Part shown: positions 1-6,511 of the stretch, in pieces | Layout: every line of letters begins with the position of its first letter | Position numbering within the stretch: position 1 is the first letter of the stretch | Source: Pseudomonadota bacterium | GTDB taxonomy: Bacteria > Pseudomonadota > Gammaproteobacteria > Xanthomonadales > Xanthomonadaceae | Assembly (NCBI GenBank): GCA_023388955.1 | Contig: JAEWFH010000189.1 | Coordinates: forward strand, 1-6,511 | Length of the DNA stretch: 6,511 nt | Direction: 5' to 3' | Translations under genes and position numbers: made by a program | Notes under the pieces: model-generated | The model's input: the letters and a program-made list of their open reading frames with translations, nothing else | The model's database searches: none | What the model was told of the DNA's origin: nothing

Positions 1-989
1 CCGCTGAGCACCAGGAAGATCTGGTCGTGCTGGCTGATGAAGTCGTCCCAGACCATCTGCGGGTTGTTGTCGAGCCGGTCCAGGATGCTCAGGTCGGTGG
101 AGCCGCCGACCGCGCGCTCGCCGGCACGGTTGAGGTACTTGTGGATGGTCACGATGGTCGGCACGCCCGGATTCTGCGTGACCACCCGGCGGGCCCAGGC
201 CAACGAGGCGTCCGGAGCGTCGTACTGCAGCCCGATGTGCAGGAAGGTGCACTCGCCGGCGGTGAACAGCTGGGCGCTGTCGGTGCCACCCTCGTGGGCG
301 CTGATGTACCAGGGCTGGTTGTTGAAGAACTCCGAGTCCGCGGAGAAGGCCGACAGGAACCCGGTCAGGCCGCCAAGATGGCGCAGCCCGGCAACGCGGG
401 TCTCGCTTCCCGGCTGCGGCGGGAAGGCCGGGTCGGTCCACAGCGCGTCATAGTCATGGTTGCCCGGCACGACCGAGAACGGGAGCTTGCCAGCGATCAG
501 CTGGAAGCCCTTCGCCGCGCTGGGAATCTCGAAGCCACGCACCTCCGGGTAGGGCTGGCGGGCAACGCTGGAACCGGCGGGGTTGGGGATCCACTTGAAG
601 CCGCGCGCCTCGTGTTCGGGGTCCATCCATTCCGAGTAGTGCTGCCAGATGTCGCCCACGTGGGTGGCGAAGACGATGTCGCCGCCGTTGCTGCGGGCGT
701 TGTCGCCGATGAAGCGCATCTGCTCGTAGTACAGCTCGACGGCATCGATCGGGAACCCTTCGGACTTCTGCCGGGTGAAGTCCATGTAGTTCTGGGTGTC
801 GGGGATCATGGCGACGGTGAAGGTGCCGCACTCGCCCGGGCGGTAGGCCGCGGATGATTCCTGGAGCGGGGCCTGGGCCGGCGTCTGCGCCTGGGCCTGG
901 GCCGGTGCCGAAAGCATCGCGGCCAGTACCGCGGTGGCCAGCGCGGCGTGCAGCGGCAGCCGGGTGGTGAGCGTGTTGATCAGGTTCAT
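1..989 (-). CDS. Secreted calcineurin-like metallophosphoesterase (3' end outside the window)
   Basis: This is a predicted periplasmic or secreted phosphoesterase; 329 residues are visible and the C-terminus runs off the left edge. A Sec-type signal peptide covers about residues 1-34, with a hydrophobic stretch at 15-26 and an A/Q-rich end around APAQAQA. The catalytic blocks appear in order: IPDTQNY with D64 and Q66, THVGDIWQ with G112-D113, PGNHDY with N177-H178-D179, and VTIHKY with H283. The last visible residues are VLSG, just where the closing GH(x)H metal-binding motif is expected. Q66 stands where many relatives have His (DxH); as far as I recall this DTQ form is common in the 'IPDTQ' branch, so it need not mean loss of activity. 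Only two cysteines are visible, C54 and C247, which could form a disulfide. An 11-base repeat (871-881 and 895-905) lies in the low-complexity region after the signal peptide. The ATG at 987-989 is supported by an AGGGA site. The gene follows phoD by 30 bases and probably shares its operon. The natural substrate is unknown. Confidence 0.9.
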   Translation of the reverse strand, partial: MNLINTLTTRLPLHAALATAVLAAMLSAPAQAQAQTPAQAPLQESSAAYRPGECGTFTVAMIPDTQNYMDFTRQKSEGFPIDAVELYYEQMRFIGDNARSNGGDIVFATHVGDIWQHYSEWMDPEHEARGFKWIPNPAGSSVARQPYPEVRGFEIPSAAKGFQLIAGKLPFSVVPGNHDYDALWTDPAFPPQPGSETRVAGLRHLGGLTGFLSAFSADSEFFNNQPWYISAHEGGTDSAQLFTAGECTFLHIGLQYDAPDASLAWARRVVTQNPGVPTIVTIHKYLNRAGERAVGGSTDLSILDRLDNNPQMVWDDFISQHDQIFLVLS

Positions 990-994
990 CGGTT

Positions 995-999
995 TCCCT
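995..999 (-). promoter_or_regulatory. Ribosome binding site of the metallophosphoesterase gene
   Basis: AGGGA on the minus strand lies 5 bases before the ATG at 987-989, which is near-ideal spacing. It fixes the start of the metallophosphoesterase and shows that this third gene of the unit has its own translation signal within the 30-base gap after phoD. Confidence 0.7.
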
Positions 1000-1019
1000 G
1001 TGTGTTGGGGCTGCGTGGC

Positions 1020-2423
1020 TCAGAGCCGGTGCAGTCGGGGACGATCGGGGTGGACGGCGAAGCGGGCGAGGGTGCGGATCCGGCCGCCCTTGCGTTGCAC
1101 CTGGTCCATGGCCTTGACGTCCGTGGTCCATTGCCTGGCGGTGACGTCGTGGACCTGGTAGCCGCGCAGGTCGTTGACCAGCGCCAGGTTCGGGTTTCCG
1201 CCGTCGATGAAACGGCGCACGTGCGGGGTTTCCAGTGCGCCATCGCCATTGGAGCTGATCGAACTGGCCAGGAACTCGGTGGCCACCGCCGGGCCGTCGG
1301 GTTCGTCATCGCGCAGCGGGACGGTGCCGATCGCGTTCATGTGTGCATCGCCGGATGCGATGACCACGTTTTTCAGGCCCTTGGCGGTGATCGAGCGCAC
1401 GAGCTTCTCGCGCGAGGCCGGGTAGCCATCCCACTTGTCGACGAACGGCGGCAGGTCCCGGCCGTCGGGGTCGCGTCCCTTCAACGGCATCACGAACACC
1501 TGCTGGGCAAGCAGGTTCCAGTGCGCGTCGCGGCCCAGCCCCTCGTCCAGCCAGGCTTCCTGGGCCTGGCCGAGGATGCTGGCGGTCGCCTCGCCGCCGG
1601 TCCGGCAGTTGTCCTGCGCTGGTCGCACGCGGGGCTGGTCGTCGCGATGGCTGCGGGTATCGAGCACGTGCATGCGCAGCAGGCGTCCGTAGTCCAGCCC
1701 GCGGTAGTAGGTGGTGCGGTCGTGGGGCCGCGGGGACAGCGCGGCCCGCCCCGGCCTGTGCTCGTACCAGGCCCGCATGGCCGCGAAGCGGCGCAGCCGG
1801 AACACTTCCGGCGGCGTGCCGTCCTGGTCATGGGCGGCGGCGAAGTTGTTGTCGACCTCGTGGTCGTCGAAGGAGCTGATGAACGCCACCGACGCGTGGG
1901 CGGCCTGCAGGTCCGGGTCGGACTTGTACAGCGCATAGCGCCGGCGGTAGTCGTCGAGGCTGTAGATCTCGCCGCCCACGTGGTCGCGGTCGACCCGCAC
2001 CCCGTTTGCGTCCAGGGTCGGGTACCTGGACTTGTTGCGGCCGGCGGGGCCCTCGTAGATGTAGTCGCCGTAATGGAACACGGCGTCCAGCTCCGGCTCT
2101 TCGGCGAGGTGGCGATAGGCGTCGTACCAGCCGTGGAAGTAGGCCTGGCAACCGGCGACCGCCAGCCGCACCCGGTCGGGCATGGCACCGGGCGCGGGCG
2201 CGGAGGGCATGCCGCCGTGTTCGGCCAGCGGCTCGGGGGCGAGCCGCGTCCAGATCACGAAACCGTCGGGCAGGGGATCGCCGGAGGCCACGCCCAGGCT
2301 GAAGGGATTGGCGTGGAACCGCGGCGCCGCCCACACGCGGCCGATCGGGCCCAGGCCTGCCAGCACGGCCAGGCCCCCCATGCCGGCAAGCAATCGCCGG
2401 CGGTTGATGAGGATCCGTGGCAT
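1020..2423 (-). CDS. phoD: PhoD-family alkaline phosphatase/phosphodiesterase, Tat-exported
   Basis: This is a 467-residue member of the PhoD family, which hydrolyses phosphate mono- and diesters outside the cytoplasm to supply phosphate. The N-terminus has a twin-arginine signal: NRRRLLAG with arginines at 8-10, a hydrophobic stretch at 11-25, and cleavage near residue 32-33 (VWAAP). The PhoD N-terminal domain follows, with the hallmark SLGVASGDPLPDG at 42-54. The catalytic domain shows C92 in VAGCQ (equivalent to the iron-ligand Cys known in Bacillus PhoD), HYGDYIYE with D120, FDDHEVDNN with D186-D187-H188-E189, LLAQQVFV at 304-311, SGDAHMN with D359 and H361, and TEFLASSISSNGDG at 382-395. 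Length and motif order are normal for a complete enzyme. I chose the ATG at 2421-2423 because it places the Tat motif at the N-terminus. The frame is open further upstream (first possible start a GTG at 2471), but that would overlap the receptor gene. The start lies 7 bases after the receptor stop without a clear Shine-Dalgarno, suggesting translational coupling. Confidence 0.95.
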   Translation of the reverse strand: MPRILINRRRLLAGMGGLAVLAGLGPIGRVWAAPRFHANPFSLGVASGDPLPDGFVIWTRLAPEPLAEHGGMPSAPAPGAMPDRVRLAVAGCQAYFHGWYDAYRHLAEEPELDAVFHYGDYIYEGPAGRNKSRYPTLDANGVRVDRDHVGGEIYSLDDYRRRYALYKSDPDLQAAHASVAFISSFDDHEVDNNFAAAHDQDGTPPEVFRLRRFAAMRAWYEHRPGRAALSPRPHDRTTYYRGLDYGRLLRMHVLDTRSHRDDQPRVRPAQDNCRTGGEATASILGQAQEAWLDEGLGRDAHWNLLAQQVFVMPLKGRDPDGRDLPPFVDKWDGYPASREKLVRSITAKGLKNVVIASGDAHMNAIGTVPLRDDEPDGPAVATEFLASSISSNGDGALETPHVRRFIDGGNPNLALVNDLRGYQVHDVTARQWTTDVKAMDQVQRKGGRIRTLARFAVHPDRPRLHRL

Positions 2424-2430
2424 GGCCGGC

Positions 2431-5400
2431 TCAGAAGCGTGCGCGGATGCCGACGGTCGCGTTGCGGCCACCGTGGATATAGATCGCGCTGTGGGTGCCG
2501 GTGCTGCCGTTGAGCTCCCCGGTGGGCGACAGCGAGTTGGGCACGATCACGTTGCGGTTCTTGTCCAGCAGGTTGCGGATGTTGAAGAACGCATCCCAGC
2601 CTTCGGCGAACGAGTAGCTGCCCGACAGGTTGGTGTCCCAGTACTCGCTGAACCACGATGGGGTGGTGGAGCGGTACTTGTCATCGGTCCAGACGGTGTT
2701 GAGGTACAGACGGGCCGGACCGTGCTGCCAGGACACCGAGAAGGTGCCGAGCTTGTCGGCCGAGCGCACCAGCGGCACCTCGGGCTCGTTGAGCATGAAC
2801 GAGCCGCGTACCGACAGTCCGCCCCAGGCGCCGGGCAGGTAATCCATGGCGTGGCTGAACTCCAGCTCCCAGCCCTCGATGTCGATGGCGTCGCCGTCGA
2901 CCACGTCGGTGCGGATGAAGGTGTAGTCGGCGTACTCCTCGCCGGTGTAGCCGAACTCCTCGGCGGTCATCTCCTGGGCCTGGAACAGCCCCTTGACCCG
3001 GTTGCGGTAGTAGTTGAGCCCGATGATGCCGACCGGCTCGAAGTACTTGGCCAGCCGGATCGAGAAGTTGTCCGACAGTTGCGGCTCAAGGCTGGGGTTG
3101 GGCGCGCGGACGGTCATCTGCTCGTCGTTGACCGACCACACGCCCGACAGCACGCTGACCTCGGGCCGCTGGATGGTGCGGCTGTAGCCGAACTGCAGGT
3201 CGGTGGTGTCGTTGAAGGCGTACTTCACCGAAGCGCTGGGGAAGAAATGGTCGTACTTGCCCTCGCGCTCGACCTGGGGCCGGGAGAAGTACTGGTGCTC
3301 CAGCCCTTCGATCGTGGTCGCGCGTCCCGTGGACGGGTCGACCTCGTAGCCGGCGGCGGCGAGCTCCTCGGCGCTGAGCGCATCGGCCTCGCGTGCGGTG
3401 TTCTCGGTCTGCTCCCAGCGCAGGCCCGCCCGGACCGTCAGCTTGTCGGTGAGCTCGGCGGTACCCATGAAGTACAGGGCGGCGGTGTCTTCCTCGAAGT
3501 GGCGCCGGTTGCCGACGTAGGCGTTGTACCAGTCGGTTGGCGACAGTGTGTGTTGCCAGTGCTCCGGGTTTTGCTGGTACAGCTCGTAGAGCTTGAACAT
3601 GCTCGGGAAGTACATGTCCCCGGCACCGGAGATGGAGCGGTAGTCCACGCCGCTGTCGGCGGCCGAGTGCTGGTTGCCGCTCTGGATGCGCTGCAGCAGC
3701 TCGGCGGTGCTCAGCGGGCCGGTGTACCGGTACTTGTAGGAGTCGTTGGGATTGTCGAAGTCGTAGCGGGCCTGTTGCAACTTGGCGCCGGTCTTGAAGG
3801 TCACCCAGGCCGGGCCGATCTCGCGGTCGAACGACAGGTTCAATCCGCCGCCGGTCAGCAGGACGTCGGCGGACTGGGAGTTCCTGAGCCGCAGTGTCGG
3901 GGTACCGGCGATGTCGTAGCTGGACGGCAGGCTCCAGTCGCCGCCGCTGATCTGGTCTACCTGCCAGCCCTGATCCAGCAGGTTCCCGCCGCGGTCGATG
4001 TGGGCGTTGCCGGTGGCGGTCGGCCAGGCGACCAGGCTGTGCACCGCGCCCTTCCTGTTGGGGTTGTAGGTGCTTTCCGAACTGGAATAGAACAGGTTGC
4101 CGTCGAGGGTGATGTGCTCGTTGTTGTACTCGAAGCTGGGGATGAAGTTGCGCGTGGTGCCGTACTTGTAGGTCAGCGTGTTGCGTGCCGCCAGGGTCGC
4201 AGGCTGGAGGGTGGTGAAGCCGGTGGCCGGGTCCCCGTCCACGCCCGCTCGCGCGCCGGTGGTGAGTTCCGGTGCGGTGGAGCCGGCCAGGATGGTTCCG
4301 CGGCCGACCGAGGACATCAGCGACAGGATCAGGCTGTCGGTGGCCTTGAAGTCCATGTTGAGCGAGCCCGATGAGCGGGTGATCTCGCGGGTACCCATCT
4401 GCGGGACGATCTTGGTGACCGCCAACGGGTGGGGGCTGGCGTCGGTGGGCTTGTAATTGCGGCTGGCGGTGACCTGCTCCTGTTCCACGTACAGCTCGGA
4501 ATGGCCCAGGCCCGCGGCGATGCCCAGCCGGCCGTCCATGAACACGTCGGAGTAGTTGAACTGGCCGCTGGGCAGGAAGCGGTCACTTCCATAGCCGCCT
4601 TCGTCGGGACCGGTGCGGCGCCGGGCGTCCCACTGGTTGGAGTGGGTGCTGGCGCTGAGCTGGGCGCTGATGCTGCGGCCGCTGCGGTCGAAGGCCCGCT
4701 TGGTCCGGATGTCGATGGTGCCGGCCGGCGCGTTGGCGTCCTTGTCGGCGCTGGTGGTCTTGAAGATGCTGATCGAGTCGATGCCGGTCAGCGAGGACTG
4801 CTCGAAGCTGAAGGTCCGCGACCCGCCGGCGCCGGTGTTCGCGTCCGCCGAGGCCAGGTTGATTCCGTTGACGGTGATGCTGGTGTAGCTGGCTGGCAGG
4901 CCGCGCAGGCTCACGTTGCGCACGGTGCCGTCACCGGTGCTGTCGGTATCGACGCCCGGCATGAACTTCATGAACTCGCCCGGGTTGCCTTCCGAGATCT
5001 CGCCGTAGGATTCGGTGGACAGCGCATTGGTTATATCCATGGACGCGCGCTGCTCCATGAGCGCGCGGGCGTCGCCCTCGCGGACCCCGACCACGCGCAG
5101 GGTGTCCAGGGTGGTGGCGCCTGTCGCCGGCGCGCCCGCGCCCAGAAGCTCGACGTCCTGGCGCCGGGACTCGCCCTGCTGCAGGTCCAGGGTCAGATGC
5201 CGGGGTGCGTAGCCGGTGAACTCGACCGACAGCTCCACTTCGCCGGACGGTACGCCGTTGATCCGGTACTCGCCGCGGTCCCCGGACACCACCGTCCTGC
5301 TGCGGCCACCGGTGGCGGGAGTCACGCGGACGATCGCGTTGCGCAGGTACTCGCCGGTGGCCGGGTCGAGGACCTGGCCGCTGATCTCGGCGCTGGCCTG

Positions 5401-5508
5401 CGGCGCGGTCGCCGTCGCGCGGCCGGCGGTCTGCGCTGCAACGTGTGGAGCAGCGGTCAGGGCAATGAGGATGGCGCCGGTGAGCGCCGACTTCTTGAGG
5501 TTGCACAT
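2431..5508 (-). CDS. TonB-dependent outer-membrane receptor with carboxypeptidase-regulatory-like N-terminal domain
   Basis: This 1025-residue outer-membrane receptor imports a ligand into the periplasm using TonB energy. A signal peptide covers residues 1-25 (KK at 5-6, hydrophobic 8-19, cleavage at VAA/Q). A carboxypeptidase-regulatory-like beta-sandwich follows at about 40-122 (SGQVLDPATGEYL to VELL). A TonB-box-like stretch lies at about 133-144 (TLDTLRVVGV), and the plug at about 150-275 contains FMKFMPGVDTD, NVSLRGL at 198-204 and GTIDIRTKRAF. The rest is the beta barrel, ending in the aromatic residue F1025 (VGIRARF), the usual sorting signal. The overall form matches the large receptors of Xanthomonas and Caulobacter (the TIGR01782-like class). 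The ATG at 5506-5508 is chosen for its signal peptide and an AAGG site 9 bases upstream; the open frame extends to a TTG at 5589 that would bury the signal. It is the first gene of the apparent operon with phoD and the metallophosphoesterase, so a phosphorylated organic ligand, or the product of its hydrolysis, is plausible. No residue visible here proves the substrate. Confidence 0.95.
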   Translation of the reverse strand: MCNLKKSALTGAILIALTAAPHVAAQTAGRATATAPQASAEISGQVLDPATGEYLRNAIVRVTPATGGRSRTVVSGDRGEYRINGVPSGEVELSVEFTGYAPRHLTLDLQQGESRRQDVELLGAGAPATGATTLDTLRVVGVREGDARALMEQRASMDITNALSTESYGEISEGNPGEFMKFMPGVDTDSTGDGTVRNVSLRGLPASYTSITVNGINLASADANTGAGGSRTFSFEQSSLTGIDSISIFKTTSADKDANAPAGTIDIRTKRAFDRSGRSISAQLSASTHSNQWDARRRTGPDEGGYGSDRFLPSGQFNYSDVFMDGRLGIAAGLGHSELYVEQEQVTASRNYKPTDASPHPLAVTKIVPQMGTREITRSSGSLNMDFKATDSLILSLMSSVGRGTILAGSTAPELTTGARAGVDGDPATGFTTLQPATLAARNTLTYKYGTTRNFIPSFEYNNEHITLDGNLFYSSSESTYNPNRKGAVHSLVAWPTATGNAHIDRGGNLLDQGWQVDQISGGDWSLPSSYDIAGTPTLRLRNSQSADVLLTGGGLNLSFDREIGPAWVTFKTGAKLQQARYDFDNPNDSYKYRYTGPLSTAELLQRIQSGNQHSAADSGVDYRSISGAGDMYFPSMFKLYELYQQNPEHWQHTLSPTDWYNAYVGNRRHFEEDTAALYFMGTAELTDKLTVRAGLRWEQTENTAREADALSAEELAAAGYEVDPSTGRATTIEGLEHQYFSRPQVEREGKYDHFFPSASVKYAFNDTTDLQFGYSRTIQRPEVSVLSGVWSVNDEQMTVRAPNPSLEPQLSDNFSIRLAKYFEPVGIIGLNYYRNRVKGLFQAQEMTAEEFGYTGEEYADYTFIRTDVVDGDAIDIEGWELEFSHAMDYLPGAWGGLSVRGSFMLNEPEVPLVRSADKLGTFSVSWQHGPARLYLNTVWTDDKYRSTTPSWFSEYWDTNLSGSYSFAEGWDAFFNIRNLLDKNRNVIVPNSLSPTGELNGSTGTHSAIYIHGGRNATVGIRARF

Positions 5509-5708
5509 GGGGAAGGGCCTTGCCTGTCTTCGGTAAGAGGGGCGCACACCGGAGTGCCGCGCCAGGACGTCCTTGGGCGCGGGGGGCAAAGCACCGCGCG
5601 GAACGTCATCCGCGCATTGGGCTGTCGTGATGCTTCACGGATGTGACCCCGCAGCATCCAGACCGGCGTGGTCAAGGACGGGGCCAAGGTCGGCAAGAAA
5701 CAGTGGCC
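5509..5708 (-). other. Non-coding leader of the receptor-phoD operon
   Basis: This 200-base gap between the transporter fragment and the receptor gene should hold the promoter of the three-gene operon. I see an AAGG ribosome site near the receptor start, a perfect 10-base palindrome AGGACGTCCT at 5564-5573 (about 55 bases before the start codon), and imperfect 11-base direct repeats at 5622-5643 (CTGTCGTGATG then CTTCACGGATG). The first repeat begins like a Pho-box half (CTGTCAT) but the second does not. No convincing -35/-10 pair and no hairpin with a T-run that would terminate the upstream unit is visible. Promoter position is therefore unresolved. Confidence 0.5.
5518..5521 (-). promoter_or_regulatory. 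Probable ribosome binding site of the receptor gene
   Basis: AAGG on the minus strand, within GCAAGG, lies 9 bases before the ATG at 5506-5508. It is modest but correctly placed, and it supports this start over the longer reading with a TTG at 5589. Confidence 0.5.
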
Positions 5709-6179
5709 TCACCCCAGCGAGCTGGCGAACCCATACACGCTGGTCACCACCAGCACCACCGAAACCGCGCCCAGCAAGACCCGCGGGCGCACCCGCTTCG
5801 CCAGCACCGCCCCCAGCGGCGCGGCGAGCAGTCCGCCGATGATCAGGCCCACCGCCGCGGTGGTGAACGCGGTCAGCCCCAGGCTCACCAGGAAGGCCAG
5901 GGAAATGGTGACGGTGAGCGCGAACTCGGCCACGTTGACCGTGCCGATGGTGGTGCGCGGGTCGGTGCCCTGCAGCAGCAGGTTGGAGGAGACCACCGGG
6001 CCCCAGCCGCCGCCCCCGGCGGCATCCAGGAAGCCGCCCACCAGGCCCAGCGGCGCCACCACCTTCGCCCGACGGGGTGGCACGTCGGTGCGCATCCGCC
6101 AGGCGCGCCAGCCCAGGTACAGCCCGGCCAGCACCAGGTAGCCGGTCACGAACGGGCGCGCCGCGGCCGCCTCAACGGT
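5709..6179 (-). pseudogene. TauE/SafE-type membrane transporter, C-terminal half only (probable 5'-truncated remnant)
   Basis: The frame is open from 6179 to the stop at 5709-5711. It encodes the second half of a TauE/SafE (TSUP, PF01925) anion permease; complete members run about 250 residues with two related halves. Counting from the GTG at 6147-6149, a partial membrane segment (VTGYLVLAGLYLGWRAW) comes first. Next is the signature of the second half, GLVGGFLDAAGGGGWGP at 35-51, then TVNVAEF at 70-76, and membrane segments at about 76-92, 97-117 and 123-141. Similarity to the family seems to begin at RPFVTGYL, before the GTG, so sequence that should be internal is reached with no ATG and no Shine-Dalgarno. 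A stop in this frame sits at 6180-6182, and the space where the first half should be is occupied by the RES gene, which overlaps by 8 bases. No internal stop or frameshift is seen, so the decay is recent or the fragment is retained. Alternatively it is a half-size transporter that dimerises, translated from the GTG. Substrate (sulfite, sulfoacetate or another anion) cannot be told. Confidence 0.7.
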
Positions 6180-6511
6180 TCAGGGCATCCACCGAACGGG
6201 TTTCTTCGATCACGCTGTAGTGGGAGATCCGTTCCCCGTCCCAGTGGTAGTGCAGGTGCGGCCCCTGGACCACCGGCGAGACCAGGTCCGGATAGAACAC
6301 GGCCACGCATTGCCCGCCGCGGTGGCGCACGCTGTCGTAGGCGATGCCGTCGCTGCCGGCGCGGTGCAGCCGGCGTGCGGTGGCCTGGCTGGCGGCGTAG
6401 CTGTCGGGATCATGCAGCTCCGGCCAGCCGCCGCGGAGGTCGTGCAGGCGCCCGGACACGTCGGCCAGGTAGCAGCGCATCTGCAGCACGAAGGCCGGCT
6501 CGCGGGTGTGG
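6172..6511 (-). CDS. RES-domain protein, NAD+ phosphorylase toxin family (5' end outside the window)
   Basis: The last 112 residues of a RES-domain protein are visible; the frame is open to the right edge, where it reads HTREPAF before VLQMRCY. Recognisable family blocks are ELHDPDSYAASQATARRL, the core GSDGIAYDSVRHRGGQCVAVF with the conserved serine in YDSVRH, and QGPHLHYHWDGERIS near the end. The Arg and Glu that complete the R-E-S set should lie in the missing N-terminal part. Characterised RES toxins (MbcT, ParT) destroy NAD+ or use it to modify a target, and are held in check by an antitoxin with an Xre/MbcA/ParS domain, normally encoded just upstream. That position is beyond the right edge, so the antitoxin is neither seen nor excluded. 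A GTG at 6487-6489 and an ATG at 6478-6480 are in frame, but they lie within conserved sequence and are unlikely starts. The stop lies inside the transporter fragment's frame. Confidence 0.85.
   Translation of the reverse strand, partial: HTREPAFVLQMRCYLADVSGRLHDLRGGWPELHDPDSYAASQATARRLHRAGSDGIAYDSVRHRGGQCVAVFYPDLVSPVVQGPHLHYHWDGERISHYSVIEETRSVDALNR

Noticed and set aside
27..857. Plus-strand open frame of 276 codons at the left edge
   Set aside because: The minus strand here encodes the metallophosphoesterase with all its catalytic blocks. The plus frame has no motif.
871..905. 11-base direct repeat in the metallophosphoesterase gene
   Set aside because: It lies in codons for the A/Q/P-rich end of the signal peptide and linker. 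Low-complexity coding explains it without a mobile element or regulatory role.
948..4374. Long plus-strand open frames of 521 and 730 codons (948-2513 and 2182-4374)
   Set aside because: They are antisense to phoD and the receptor, overlap each other, and read as V/G/A/R-rich sequence with no recognisable domain. This is the usual by-product of very GC-rich codon use on the opposite strand.
4429..5646. Plus-strand open frame of 405 codons opposite the receptor's N-terminal part
   Set aside because: It is an antisense shadow with low-complexity composition and no domain, while the minus strand encodes clear receptor motifs throughout.
5670..5675. TTGACC on the minus strand as a -35 box for the receptor operon
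   Set aside because: No acceptable -10 element lies 16-18 bases downstream, so a promoter cannot be supported.
5640..5708. Possible terminator after the transporter fragment
   Set aside because: Only short imperfect stems such as GACC/GGTC can be drawn, with no strong GC stem followed by a T-run on the minus strand.
1..6511. CRISPR array, tRNA/rRNA gene, insertion sequence or prophage signature
   Set aside because: No regularly spaced repeats, no cloverleaf or rRNA-like sequence, no transposase or integrase and no terminal inverted repeats were seen.

Overview
The window is very GC-rich. Its proteins point to a gammaproteobacterium of the Xanthomonadaceae/Lysobacteraceae type (Lysobacter, Luteimonas or Stenotrophomonas-like). 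The main evidence is a TonB-dependent receptor of the class typical of Xanthomonas and Caulobacter, with a carboxypeptidase-regulatory-like N-terminal domain, next to a Tat-exported PhoD. The genus is an inference from protein style, not from a marker gene. All real genes read on the minus strand, so transcription runs from high to low coordinates.

Right part (6511 down to 5709): the C-terminal part of a RES-domain protein (NAD+ phosphorylase toxin family) enters from the right edge. It overlaps by 8 bases an open frame that encodes only the C-terminal half of a TauE/SafE-type membrane transporter. That half-gene has no convincing start and is probably a truncated remnant.

Middle and left (5508 down to 1): after a 200-base non-coding stretch comes a compact three-gene unit. 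It holds a 1025-residue TonB-dependent outer-membrane receptor, a 467-residue PhoD alkaline phosphatase/phosphodiesterase (7 bases after the receptor stop) and a secreted calcineurin-like metallophosphoesterase (30 bases further on, with a good ribosome binding site, cut by the left edge). The spacing indicates one operon. The likely logic is phosphorus scavenging: the two exported phosphoesterases release phosphate from organic phosphate esters, and the receptor imports a phosphorylated compound or its product across the outer membrane. The enzyme families are clear. The receptor's substrate and Pho regulation are inferred, and no convincing Pho box was seen.

Nothing in the window demands a wholly new system. 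The points most worth a second look are the RES/half-transporter junction and the receptor plus two-phosphoesterase operon.
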